Positions 31,335 to 41,100 of a stretch of DNA of 64,000 nucleotides are shown piece by piece; position 1 is the stretch's first letter, and the number at the start of each line of letters is the position of its first letter. The stretch lies in NCBI RefSeq assembly GCF_024172165.1, contig NZ_JAMZEB010000002.1, forward strand, positions 1,240,001 to 1,304,000. Direction: 5' to 3'. A program made the position numbers and the translations under genes. The notes beneath the pieces were generated by a model. The model had not been told where the DNA came from, ran no database searches, and worked only from the letters and a program-made list of their open reading frames with translations. Source of the stretch: Nonomuraea thailandensis. Lineage in GTDB: Bacteria; Actinomycetota; Actinomycetes; Streptosporangiales; Streptosporangiaceae.

Positions 31335-33602
31335 GTGCGTCGCCATCGGCTCGGCACCATCGCCACGTTCGTCGTGGCCCTCTACGTGATCGCCGCGATC
31401 GCCGCGGGCGTCGTCACGCTCGTCACCGGCAAGCTGGATGCCGTCTGGTGGGCGGTCCTGCGCGAACCACCGCTCGACAGGCTCCCCGCCACCTGGTGGG
31501 TCCTGCTGCTCCTGCTCCCGGTCGTGGCGGTGCAGGGGTGGGCGTACCGGCAGATCCTGCGCGGCCCGGCGCGCGGCGGCCCGCAGCCTCGCGAGCGGCG
31601 CGTCACGCTGCTGCGCTGGACGCTCTACCTCAACGCCGCCTGGTCGATGCTGCCGTACTCCGTGATCCCGTGGACGTGGTGGCAGGGCGTGCTCGGCTCC
31701 CTGCTGCAGCTCGCCACCGTGGTGCTGTACTTCACGGTGCTGCGCTGCTCCCGGTGGCTGCGGCCGGCCGTGCTCGCCGGAGGGTCGTTGTGCGCCCTGG
31801 CCGGGCTCGCCGAATCCGTGGCGGACGGCCTCGGCCACCCGGCGTGGTCCCTCCCCGTCATGAGATGGACCCAGCTCTCCTGGCCGGCGTGGATGCTCCC
31901 GGTCCTGCTCGCCCAGGCCAGGGACCCGCGCTTCAGCAGGGCCACGGTGTGGCTGGGCGTGCTCAGCGTCACGACGTCGCTCGTCCATCCCTCGGTCATC
32001 ATGACGTCCTGGACGTCGGACGACGAACTGCCCGTCGAGGAGCTGATCTGGACGCTGTTCAGGGGCGTCAGCGTCTTCGGGCCGGTGTGGCAGGCCCGCT
32101 CGGCCCACGACCTCGCGAGCCCGCCGCCGGCCCCCGCGCCGCGTCCCGCCCGGGCGCCGGCCCGGCGCTGGCCGCTGCCCGCGCTGGCCGTCGTGCTGCC
32201 GCTGCTCCCGGTGGTCGCCAACCTCGCCCGCGGCATGCCGTTCTGGCACGGCCCCAGAGGCGTGATCGAGCGTTTCCTGCGTGACGACGTCGGCGGCTAC
32301 CTGGCCATGGCGTGGCTCGCCCTCGACCTGCTCGTCGGGATCGGCGCTCCCGCGCTCCTGGTGCTGGCCGCGGTCCTGCGCCGGACGCGGCGCCTGATCC
32401 GGGGGACGGCGCTGTCCCTGGTCCTGGCCGCCGCCGTGGGCGCCGCCGGCGTGCTCACCACCACGCCGGGCGACTGGGGTTTCCCCGGCGACGACCTGAC
32501 GTCGTACCCGGACGGCCTGTTCGCCGACAACGGCGAGATCGTCCTGACCGGTGGCATCTCGCCGCTGTGGTTCTCGGGCGCCTTCCTGGCCTGCGCGCTG
32601 GTCCTCCTGATGGGCTACGCCGCGCCCCCGGCCCAACGCCTGCGCCACCACGTGCTCGTGACCGCGACGGCCTCGGCCGTCCTGCTCGCCCTCCTGCCCG
32701 CCGCCGATCACGCCCGCGGCCCGGTCACCGCCGCCGCGGACTGCGAGCCCCGCACCAACCCGGACACCTACGCCTACGAGGAGCCGGACCTGACCTCCGA
32801 GCAGCGGTTCGTCTGCGGCGTCCGCAAGAACACCGTGTTCCGGTACGCCGCCACCACTCCCGACCAGGTCATCCTCGCCCACGGCCGGCGGTTGTGCGGC
32901 GTCTACACCCGCAACGACGCCCAGGAGGTGGCCCGCCTGCACGCCGCGCAGGGCCTGCGGCGCGACGACCTGGCCCACCCGCTGGCCGCGATCTGCCCCG
33001 GCGCCGCCGCGGTCGTCCAGGCGGAGACCGACGCCCAGAACCGGGAGTTCGAGGAGTGGGACGCGGACGCCAGGCGCATGTGCGCCGCGACCCCGCGCCA
33101 CCGCCCCCTCATCGAGCCGGCCAGGGCGACCCGGGTCGAGGAGCCCCAGTGGACCGACTACGGGGTCATGGAGGCGTACGGGACGCCGGAGGACGACTAC
33201 GACCCAGGCGGCATGGAGCTCCTGGACGAGGCCCAGAGGAACGGCCTGGTCGCGGCCCGTCCCGGCCACCTGCTGGTGCTGACGCACTCCGACTTCGACG
33301 TGTGCGTCACCATGGAGACCTACACCCGCCGCCCGCCGGTCGAGACCAGGGGCTGGGACCACGTCGTCGAGGTCGGCTACCGCGACGCCGGCGACTCCAT
33401 CGTGATCCAGGACCAGGCGGGCGGCCAGGAGCTGCCCGACCTCGCGCTCGACGGCTACCGGGGTCCCTACCGCATCCGCGTGCACCACGCGTGGTTCCCG
33501 TGGAAGGGCGAGCGGGAGCGCGGCCAGCGGCTCCTGATCATGGCCTTCCCCGGGAAGAGCGACAGGACCGTCACCTACCGCAAGACGGATCGGGGATGGT
33601 GA
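31335..33602 (+). CDS. Large polytopic membrane protein with soluble C-terminal region
   Basis: A 755-residue protein I do not recognise. Residues 1-460 hold about 10-11 hydrophobic helices (IATFVVALYVIAAIAAGVV, WWVLLLLLPVVAVQGW, and so on, last around VLVTATASAVLLALLP), with a Pro/Ala-rich loop near 270. Residues 470-755 are extracytoplasmic, with Cys pairs (TAAADCEPR, RFVCGVRKN, GRRLCGVYT, AICPGAAA) that may form disulfides; the stretch around LCGVYTRNDAQEVARLH to ICP is reminiscent of small mycobacterial DUF732 helices. GTG at 31335 has CAGGAG 6 bases upstream. It is divergent from DUF4352 A. Confidence 0.75.
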   Translation: MRRHRLGTIATFVVALYVIAAIAAGVVTLVTGKLDAVWWAVLREPPLDRLPATWWVLLLLLPVVAVQGWAYRQILRGPARGGPQPRERRVTLLRWTLYLNAAWSMLPYSVIPWTWWQGVLGSLLQLATVVLYFTVLRCSRWLRPAVLAGGSLCALAGLAESVADGLGHPAWSLPVMRWTQLSWPAWMLPVLLAQARDPRFSRATVWLGVLSVTTSLVHPSVIMTSWTSDDELPVEELIWTLFRGVSVFGPVWQARSAHDLASPPPAPAPRPARAPARRWPLPALAVVLPLLPVVANLARGMPFWHGPRGVIERFLRDDVGGYLAMAWLALDLLVGIGAPALLVLAAVLRRTRRLIRGTALSLVLAAAVGAAGVLTTTPGDWGFPGDDLTSYPDGLFADNGEIVLTGGISPLWFSGAFLACALVLLMGYAAPPAQRLRHHVLVTATASAVLLALLPAADHARGPVTAAADCEPRTNPDTYAYEEPDLTSEQRFVCGVRKNTVFRYAATTPDQVILAHGRRLCGVYTRNDAQEVARLHAAQGLRRDDLAHPLAAICPGAAAVVQAETDAQNREFEEWDADARRMCAATPRHRPLIEPARATRVEEPQWTDYGVMEAYGTPEDDYDPGGMELLDEAQRNGLVAARPGHLLVLTHSDFDVCVTMETYTRRPPVETRGWDHVVEVGYRDAGDSIVIQDQAGGQELPDLALDGYRGPYRIRVHHAWFPWKGERERGQRLLIMAFPGKSDRTVTYRKTDRGW

Positions 33603-33645
33603 CCCGAGGAAACCCCGCGTGGCGAGATGCCCTAATGTGCGGTGA

Positions 33646-34392
33646 ATGAGCGGACGTGGAGTGCTGATCACCGGGGCGTCGAGAGGGATCGGGCGGGCGG
33701 TCGCGGCGGCCTTCGCCGCGCAGGGGGACCGGGTCGCGATCCATCACCGCGACTCCGCGAAGGAGGCCGAGAGCCTGCTCGGCGTGCTGCCCGGTGAGGG
33801 GCACGCCGTGGTGCGGGCCGACCTGGCCGACCCCGAGGCCGTCAGGGCCATGGTGGACGCGGCGGCGCGGGAGCTGGGCGGGGCGATCGACGTGCTCGTG
33901 AACAACGCGGGCGTCTTCCTCCACCACCCCGTCATCGGGACGTCGTACGAGGAGTGGCAGGACGCCTGGCGCCGCACCCTCGACGTGAACCTGCTGGGCG
34001 CCGCCAACGCCGCCTGGTGCGCGCTGCGGCACATGTCCTCCGGCGCCCGGATCATCAACGTCTCCTCGCGCGGCGCGTTCCGCGGCGAGCCCGACAGCCC
34101 GGCCTACGGCGCCAGCAAGGCGGGCATGAACGCGCTGAGCCAGTCGCTGGCCATCGCCCTCGCGCCGCGGGGCATCGCGGTGGCCGCCGTGGCCCCCGGC
34201 TTCGTCGAGACCGACATGACCAACGAGCACCTCAAGGCCCCGCGCGGCGACGCCATCAGGGCACAGAGCCCGTTCGGCAGGGTGGCGCGCCCGGAGGAGA
34301 TCGCCGCGGCCGTGCTCTACCTGGCCTCACCGGCCGCCGAATGGGCCAGCGGCGCCGTGCTCGACCTCAACGGCGCCTCGTACCTGCGCTGA
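33646..34392 (+). CDS. Short-chain dehydrogenase/reductase
   Basis: A 248-residue classical SDR of FabG type. The NAD(P) loop is LITGASRGIGRAVA, the NNAG motif is VLVNNAGVF, the catalytic Ser is in INVSSRG and the Tyr-Lys pair in YGASKAG; the C-terminus ends GAVLDLNGASYLR. It oxidises or reduces an unknown alcohol or ketone. ATG at 33646 lies 43 bases after the membrane-protein stop. No pathway partner is clear. Confidence 0.88.
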   Translation: MSGRGVLITGASRGIGRAVAAAFAAQGDRVAIHHRDSAKEAESLLGVLPGEGHAVVRADLADPEAVRAMVDAAARELGGAIDVLVNNAGVFLHHPVIGTSYEEWQDAWRRTLDVNLLGAANAAWCALRHMSSGARIINVSSRGAFRGEPDSPAYGASKAGMNALSQSLAIALAPRGIAVAAVAPGFVETDMTNEHLKAPRGDAIRAQSPFGRVARPEEIAAAVLYLASPAAEWASGAVLDLNGASYLR

Positions 34393-34485
34393 CCTGACGC
34401 CGGCCGCCAAGGCCGTGATCTTCCCGGCTTCGCGGGCTATGGTGAACTCTCAGGACACTTCGGGACTCGTTCAGAGGGGGACGTC

Positions 34486-35355
34486 GTGGCCAAGGGCTGC
34501 CTGTACGCGCTGTTATCGGTCGCGTCCGCCGCGGCCGTCCTGGTGGGCTGCCTCGCCATGTACGTGATCGCGGGGCCCGTCGGCGCGGTGTTCACCGTGC
34601 TGGTCGGCCTGGTCGGCCTGTGCGCGTTCATCGTCGCCCACGACACGATGCGCCGCCGGTCGCTGACCGCCGAGGAGGCCCGGCGGCTGGCCCAGGAGCG
34701 CGACCACGTCAGGCGCACGGTCGACTTCGTCGCCGACCCCGCCCTGACCGAGGAACAGCGCCTGACGATCATCGACTCGTTCGTCCCGAGGCTGCGCGTC
34801 TCGCGGGCGCCGTTCCGCGACCGGCTGGTGCTCGTCCCCGAGCTGTCACCGTCCGCCCGCGCCCTGCTGGAACGCGCCAGGCGGGCCGTGATGTCCGTCT
34901 ACACCTCTCAGGTCATGCGCCGCCGCCTGCTGGACGGGCTGGCCAACGAGGTGCTCCTGCCCCGGCAGATCTGGGAGATCGCGATGCTGCTGCGGGTCCA
35001 GACGCACCTGCACCAGGAGCAGGAGCGCGCCATGCGCGGTCTCGTCACCCCCGAGCTGCGGGCGGTGCTGGAGCCGCAGCAGGAGGCGCTGCGCCGCTCC
35101 GTGGCGTCCGTGACGGCCAGGGTGGAGCGGCTGGAGCGGTACGCGCGCCGCGTCCAGGAGGCCGACGCCGCCCTGCGGGCCCGCGAGGCGCTGGACAACA
35201 ACGACAAGTACCGGGCCCTGCTGGCGCACACCGACGACGACGAGGGGATGCGCGACCTGGAGACGCACGGCGCGGCCCTGGAGGAGACGCTGGCCAGGAG
35301 CGTGAGCGTGGCCATCGAGGCGGGCCAGACCCTGAGCCTGGACCGCCAGGCCTGA
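34486..35355 (+). CDS. Membrane-anchored helical protein of unknown function
   Basis: A 289-residue protein. The first 55 residues contain two close hydrophobic helices (YALLSVASAAAVLVGCLAMY and AVFTVLVGLVGLCAFIV). The rest is almost fully helical and charged, with a probable coiled coil at residues 180-240 (QQEALRRSVASVTARVERLE). No enzyme motif is seen. GTG start with GGGGG upstream. It may act as a scaffold at the membrane; this is inference. It converges on DUF4352 B with a 7-base gap. Confidence 0.7.
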   Translation: MAKGCLYALLSVASAAAVLVGCLAMYVIAGPVGAVFTVLVGLVGLCAFIVAHDTMRRRSLTAEEARRLAQERDHVRRTVDFVADPALTEEQRLTIIDSFVPRLRVSRAPFRDRLVLVPELSPSARALLERARRAVMSVYTSQVMRRRLLDGLANEVLLPRQIWEIAMLLRVQTHLHQEQERAMRGLVTPELRAVLEPQQEALRRSVASVTARVERLERYARRVQEADAALRAREALDNNDKYRALLAHTDDDEGMRDLETHGAALEETLARSVSVAIEAGQTLSLDRQA

Positions 35356-35362
35356 ACGGCGC

Positions 35363-36175
35363 TCAGCGCAGCGACCACTCGCCGCGCTGCTGGGCGTACC
35401 CGCTGTTCAGCGCGAACTGGAATCGTACGAGCTCGGCGTCCTCCGGCACCTCGAAGACGACCGTCCCCTTGAGGCTGTCGCCCGGCTTGATCGAGGTCAT
35501 CCAGTGGAACGGCAGGCCCTGTTCCACCCTGCTGATGGAGAACGGGTACTGCTGCGAGCCCGAGTCGATCAGCACCGCCCCGTTCATGGGGGCGTCGTTG
35601 TAGACGACCCGGCCCTTGTTGGTCAGCGTGAGCTGGACCGCCGCCAGCCGGTTGCCCGGCCTCGGCTGCGCGCCGTCGGCCGTCGGCGCGGCGTCGTGGT
35701 AGATCTGGTTGAGCGTCACGGCCATCTTCGAGCCGGACTCCAGGCCCGTGAGGGTGACCGTCCCGCCGGGCCTGCTCGTGAGCGGGTCGTCGTCGTCGGC
35801 CCTGGGCGCCGCCGTCTCCTGGGCGGGCTCCTCCGACGGCCGCGTGGCCGGCTCGGCGGGGCCCTCCGCGGAGGGGCGCGGGTCCGCGGGCGAGGCGGGA
35901 GCCGAGGTGATCGAGTCGCGGACCGGCTGGATCAGTACGAACCAGGCCGTCGCGGCGCCCCCGATCAGCAGCACCGGCACGCCGATGGCCAGGGCCAGCA
36001 CGAGGGCCAGGCGGCGGCGCGGCGGGGTGGGCGGGGTCGGCGGCCCGTACCCGTACGGCGGGCCGCCGAGGTGGTCGGGGCCGGCCGTGTACTGGGGGCC
36101 CGGCCCGTACGGGTCGTGCGGCGCGAACGCGGCGGCTTCCTGCTGCTGTCGGTGCGGTTCCGATGGGTATCCCAT
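35363..36175 (-). CDS. DUF4352 membrane-anchored protein B (paralogue of A)
   Basis: A 270-residue protein with the same plan as 30287-31198: MGYP start, Pro/Gly/Tyr N-terminus, one helix (LALVLALAIGVPVLLIGGAA), acidic/Pro linker, and a DUF4352-type sandwich (KMAVTLNQIYHDAAP, AAVQLTLTNKGRVVYND, GTVVFEVPEDAELVRFQF, GEWSLR end). The first bases and leader match those of A. It lacks the GQT repeat. Together the pair suggests a duplication that now brackets a 4-gene block. Confidence 0.8.
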   Translation of the reverse strand: MGYPSEPHRQQQEAAAFAPHDPYGPGPQYTAGPDHLGGPPYGYGPPTPPTPPRRRLALVLALAIGVPVLLIGGAATAWFVLIQPVRDSITSAPASPADPRPSAEGPAEPATRPSEEPAQETAAPRADDDDPLTSRPGGTVTLTGLESGSKMAVTLNQIYHDAAPTADGAQPRPGNRLAAVQLTLTNKGRVVYNDAPMNGAVLIDSGSQQYPFSISRVEQGLPFHWMTSIKPGDSLKGTVVFEVPEDAELVRFQFALNSGYAQQRGEWSLR

Positions 36176-36272
36176 GGCGCGGCTCCACTGGAGGGAGAAG
36201 GACCGTCCAAGGATGCTCCCGGCCGCGTGCCCCGGATGGGCGGAATGCCTGTTGGGTCTCGTTTTGAACCCG

Positions 36273-38072
36273 TCAGCCGCCCCGCGCCGCCCAGTCGTGC
36301 AGCTCGTCCGTGGTGCCGGACGCGTCGAGGTTGAGCGCCGCCTCGATCAGCGCCAGGTGCGTGAACGCCTGCGGATAGTTCCCCAGCATGCTCCCGTCGT
36401 CGGGAGCCATCTCCTCGGCGAACAGGCCGAGGGGCTCGGCCCGCGCGCACAGCGTCTCGAACCGGTCGCGGGCCTCCGCCGTCCGCCCGGCCAGCACCAG
36501 CGCCGACACCATCTCGAACGAGCACAGCAGGAACGCCCCCTCCGGCCCGTCCACCCCGTCGACCGTGCTCTCGGGGTCGTAGCGGTGCAGCAGCGCGCCG
36601 CCCTCGCCCAGCCGCGACTGCACGTGGTCGAGCGTGCCCAGCACCCGCGGGTCCCGCCCGTCGAGGAACCCGACCAGCGGCACCCGCAGCAGCGACGCGT
36701 CCGCGCCCGTCGAGCCGTACGACTGCACGAAGCTGTCGGCCTCCTGCGAGTAGCCGTGCGCCAGGAGGTCCTCGCGCACCGAGTCGCGCTCGGCCCGCCA
36801 CTCGTCGAGCGGCAGCCCGTCCTCGCCGAGCAGCTCCGCCAGCCGCACCGCCCGGTCGAAGCACACCCAGGCGTACAGCTTGGAGTACGTCCAGGCGCGC
36901 GGCGCCCCGCGCACCTCCCAGATCCCGGCGTCGGGCTCGCGCCACTGCTTGCGCGCCAGCCGGACGACCCGCCAGAGCGTGGCCGTCTGGCGCCCGGTCA
37001 GCTCGCCGGTGACCTCGTGGTAGGCCAGCGCCGCGTCCAGGATGTGGCCGTAGGTGTCGAGCTGGTGCTGGGCGGAGGCGTTGTTGCCGATCCGCACGGG
37101 CCGGGAGCCCGCGTACCCCTCCAGGTGGTCGAGCACGCTCTCCTCGGTGACCGGGCGGCCGTCGATGCCGGCCATCGGCGGCACCCGCTCCCCGTCGCCC
37201 CCGCACTGCCGCAACAGGCATTCCAGGTAGCCGCCCGCCTCCTCCTGGTGACCCAGCCGCAGCAGTGCCAGCACGGTCAGGGCGGCGTCGCGGTGCCACA
37301 CGTAGCGGTAGTCCCAGTTGCGCGGGCCGCCCGGCCACTCGGGCAGGGACGTCGTGGGCGCCGCGAGCAGGCCGCCGCCCTCGTCGTACAGCAGCCCGCG
37401 CAGCACGATCGCGCTGTGCCGCACCTCCCTGGCCCCGATCCCGGCGTATCCGGAGCGGGCCGACCAGGCCCGCCAGGACCGCACTGTGTCCTCCAGCAGC
37501 CGCCCGGGGTGGCCGGTGGGGGCCGCTCCGGTGTAGTCGAGCGTGAGCGCCAGCGACTCGCCCTCCCGCAGGACGGTGCGGGACTCGGGCTCCGGCGCCC
37601 CCGCGAGGATCAGGCCGGAGTCCTCCTCCAGCACCTCGCCGCGGCCGGTCCAGCGGGCCTCCCGCGCCCCGTAGTCGGGCCTGGCCAGCACCCGCGACCT
37701 GACGACCGCGCGCCCGCGCTCGCACCTGGCCCACCGCACCAGCAGGCGCACGGGGCGCATGCCGCCGGCCTCGCCGGCCGGCGACATGGCCAGGAAGTCG
37801 TGCACGACCACCGAGCCCTGCGCGCCCTCCCAGCGCGTGCGCAGCACGAGCGTCTCGTCGAGGTAGCCCCGCTCGGCGACAAACGACTCCTCGACGTGCA
37901 GCTCCCACGCCCCGCCGCGCCGCCGGTCGAGGATCCTGGCGAACACGCTGGGGCCGTCGAAGCGGGGCGCGCACATCCACTCCACCGCGCCGTCGGGAGC
38001 GACCAGCGCCGCCGTGTGGCAGTCGGACAGGAACGCGTACGAACCGATCGGCGGGTAGCCGCTCACTATCAC
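36273..38072 (-). CDS. GH15-family glucoamylase/trehalase-like protein
   Basis: A 599-residue cytoplasmic protein of the bacterial GH15 family. It starts with YPPIGSYAFLSDCHTAALVA and PDGAVEWMCAPRFD, typical of the N-terminal beta-sandwich. The (alpha/alpha)6 barrel includes WPGGPRNWDYRYVWHRDAAL, GRPVTEESVLDHLEGYAGSR and FTHLALIEAALNLD. Members hydrolyse alpha-glucans or trehalose; actinobacterial ones are often trehalases, so trehalose is plausible. It starts 43 bases after the stop of the cyclase-AAA gene and could be in the same transcript. Confidence 0.85.
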   Translation of the reverse strand: MIVSGYPPIGSYAFLSDCHTAALVAPDGAVEWMCAPRFDGPSVFARILDRRRGGAWELHVEESFVAERGYLDETLVLRTRWEGAQGSVVVHDFLAMSPAGEAGGMRPVRLLVRWARCERGRAVVRSRVLARPDYGAREARWTGRGEVLEEDSGLILAGAPEPESRTVLREGESLALTLDYTGAAPTGHPGRLLEDTVRSWRAWSARSGYAGIGAREVRHSAIVLRGLLYDEGGGLLAAPTTSLPEWPGGPRNWDYRYVWHRDAALTVLALLRLGHQEEAGGYLECLLRQCGGDGERVPPMAGIDGRPVTEESVLDHLEGYAGSRPVRIGNNASAQHQLDTYGHILDAALAYHEVTGELTGRQTATLWRVVRLARKQWREPDAGIWEVRGAPRAWTYSKLYAWVCFDRAVRLAELLGEDGLPLDEWRAERDSVREDLLAHGYSQEADSFVQSYGSTGADASLLRVPLVGFLDGRDPRVLGTLDHVQSRLGEGGALLHRYDPESTVDGVDGPEGAFLLCSFEMVSALVLAGRTAEARDRFETLCARAEPLGLFAEEMAPDDGSMLGNYPQAFTHLALIEAALNLDASGTTDELHDWAARGG

Positions 38073-38115
38073 TCGAACGGGCTGCCCCGCCTCTGACCTG
38101 CTTAAACGGCCTTCC

Positions 38116-41100
38116 CTAGACGGCGGCGCGCCTGTCCAGCAGCAGCGCCCCCCGCCCGGCGAGCAGCGAGCGGCACCACTCGCGCAGGTCCGCCGGCTTG
38201 GGCCCGCCCAGCTCGCCCTCGTCCAGCAGGCCCGCCCAGTCGAGCAGCGACTCGGCGAGCATGAGCGGCACCCCGCGCCGCTCGTGCACCTCGGCCGCGG
38301 CCTCGAAGTGCTCGGCGGCCCGCCCCGGATCCCCTCTCGCCACGCACAGGTGGGCCAGGTAGTGGTGCCCGCAGTGGTGGGCCACCGCGCCGTGCCCGAA
38401 CGTCTCCCCGCCGGAGGCCAGCGAGTCGTACAGCCGCCCGGCCAGCTCGGCCCGCCCCAGCCGGGCGGCGGCCACGGCCAGGTTGTCGAGCGCGGAGCGG
38501 TGCGCCATGTTGCGCGGCGGGGCGGCGCCGCCGTAGTCCAGGATGCGGTCCAGCAGCGGCTCGGCCTCCTCGTCGCCGAGCTCGCACAGGTAGCGCAGCA
38601 CCGCGTGCACCGGGTCCACGCGCGGGCGCCGGGCGGCGCGACGCAGCCGCTCGCGCAGCTCCCACAGCCGGCCCTGCAACCGCCTGATCTCGCGGATCTG
38701 CTCGGAGTAGATGGCCATGGCCTCCAGCCGGCGGCCGATCTCCGAGCCCAGCCGCAGCGCGGCTTCAGCCTCCGCCTCGGCCTGCACCAGGTCGCCCTGC
38801 ATGAGCGTCAGGCCGGCCTTGGAGTAGCCGATCAGCCAGGTGAGGTGCGGCTGCCCGAGCCGGTGCGCCAGCTCGTCGGCCTGGCCGAGCAGCATGGCCA
38901 CCCGGGTGGTGTCGCCGCCGTCGAGCACCGGGGGAGTGCGCTGCATGTACGCGTGGAACAGCGCCAGGTCGTCCCCCGTCCGGCGGGCGGCCTCGAGCAT
39001 CTCGTCGCCGTCGCGGTGCCGCTGGTGCAGCGGGTCGGCGGGGATGATGGTCAGGCTGCGCATGCCGAGCACGCTCACCAGCGTGCGCGGGTCGCCGGAC
39101 TTGCGGGCCAGCGCCACCGCCTCGTCGCTCAGCGCGAAGCGGCGCTCGCCGTCGGGCGCCCAGATGAGCTCCGAGGCGAGCTGGGCGGCCAGCAGCGCCC
39201 TGGTGCTGACGTCGGTGGAGTCGACCACCTTGCGGGCCTCGGTCAGCAGCGCGATGCGCTCCCGGTCGGGCGCGGCCGAGATGGCCGAGCCCCGGTCGCC
39301 GCCGAGCGCCGCGGTGACGAGCAGGTCGTGCCGCTCGCACTCCCTGGCCAGGTCGGCGGCGTCCAGCAGGGTGCGCCTGGCCTCGGGATGCCCGGCCAGC
39401 CACATCGCCCTGCCGCACTCGACCAGCAGCTCGGCGCGCCGCTCCAGCGTGGTGCCGGGGAAGTCGTGCAGCAGACCCAGCACCCGCTGGTACCAGGTGA
39501 CGGCCTCGCGGTGCGCCAGCCCGGCCAGCGCGTGCTGGGCGGCCTGCACGGCCGCGTCGGCCGCCGCGCTCACCCTGGCCGGGTCGCGGCCCTGCTCGGC
39601 GGCGGCCACCAGATGGGCGGCCACCACGTACGGGCGCATCCGCATCGCCGCCGGGTCCGTCTCGCACAACGCGTCGGCCACCCGCCCGTGCAGCAGCGCG
39701 GCGCGCGGCGGCGAGAGGGTGGCGTAGAGCGCGTCCCTCGTGAGCTCGTGGGAGAACTGGCAGGACCCGTTGTCCAGCATGGTCACCAGGCCGGTGCCCA
39801 TGGCCTCCTCCACCGCGGCCACGAACCTGGCCTCGTCGAGGCCGAGCCCGCGGCGCAGCTCCGCCGAGGTCATGCGCTCGCCGACGGCCAGCAGGGTGAC
39901 CAGGTCCCTGGCGTCCGGGTGGAGCTGCGACAGGCGGGCCGTCACCATGCGGGTGACCGAGTCGGGCACGGCCAGCGCGTCGAGCTCCTTGCCCGCCCCC
40001 AGCTCCCTGATCACCTCGCTGACCAGGAACGCGTTGCCGCCCGTGATCCGGTGCAGCCGCTCGGGGTCGCTGCTCGCGCGCGCCTGCACCAGTGCCGAGG
40101 AGACCTCGTCGAGCCCGAACGACGGCACCTGGACGACCCGCGCGCCCGCGGTGAGCTTGTGCAGCTCCGGCAGCGTCTGCGGCGGGGCCGTCTCGACCGG
40201 GACGGGCCGCGAGGTGGCCAGCACGAGCAGCGGCAGCGCGTCGGCGTCCCACATGAGGGCGCTGAGCATCTGCAGCGACTCGAGCGTGGCCCACTGCAGG
40301 TCGTCGATGATCAGTAGCACCGGCCGCACGGTGGCCAGCCGCTCGATCAGCGTGCGGGCCGCGGCCATCAGGTGGTAGCGCTCGGACACGGGCTCGGTGG
40401 CGGGCGGCACCTCCAGCGACAGCGGAGGCGCGGCCAGCGACGGCGCCAGCCTGACGAGCTGGCCGCACTGCTGGTCCACCCCGGCCCGCAGCAGCAGCGC
40501 GGGCGAGGTGCGGGCCAGCCGCTCCACGGCTCCGGCGATCGGCTCGTACGCCTTGCGCGCCGGATCCGTGCACCGCCCCGCCAGCACCGTGAACTGCCGC
40601 TTCAGCGCCCGCCTGGCCACCTCGGAGGCCAGCCGGGTCTTGCCCACCCCGGGGTCGCCCTCCAGGACGACCAGCCCGCTGCCGAACTCGGCCGCCGCCA
40701 GCTCCCCGTCGAGCACCCGCAGCTCCTCCTCGCGGCCGACGAAGGGCAGCACCCCCGCGTCGTCCAGCCACGGAGCCAGCCCGCCGCCGAGGTGGTGGTC
40801 GGCGCTCTGCCAGTGCAGCTCGTAGGTGTGCAGCGGCTCGCGCAGCCCCTTGCCCGGCAGCCGTCCGAGATCCTTGAACTCGTGCCGGCTGCGCCCCTGT
40901 GCCAGCCGCCTGACCAGGTCGGTGCAGAGCACCTGCCCGCCCTCGGCCACCGCGACCAGGCGCGCCGCCTCCACCGTGGGCAGCCCGCTCACGTCGTCGT
41001 GCCCCCAGCACACGTCGCCGGCGGCCAGCGCGGCCCTGATGGAGATCTTCTCCAGGGCGCGCTCGTTCTCGTCGGCCACCGCCTGCTGCACCGCGATGAT

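Noticed and set aside
31299..33671. 790-codon antisense frame over the polytopic membrane protein
   Set aside because: Shadow frame of Arg/Gly/His type with no ribosome site; sense strand has membrane helices and a good start.
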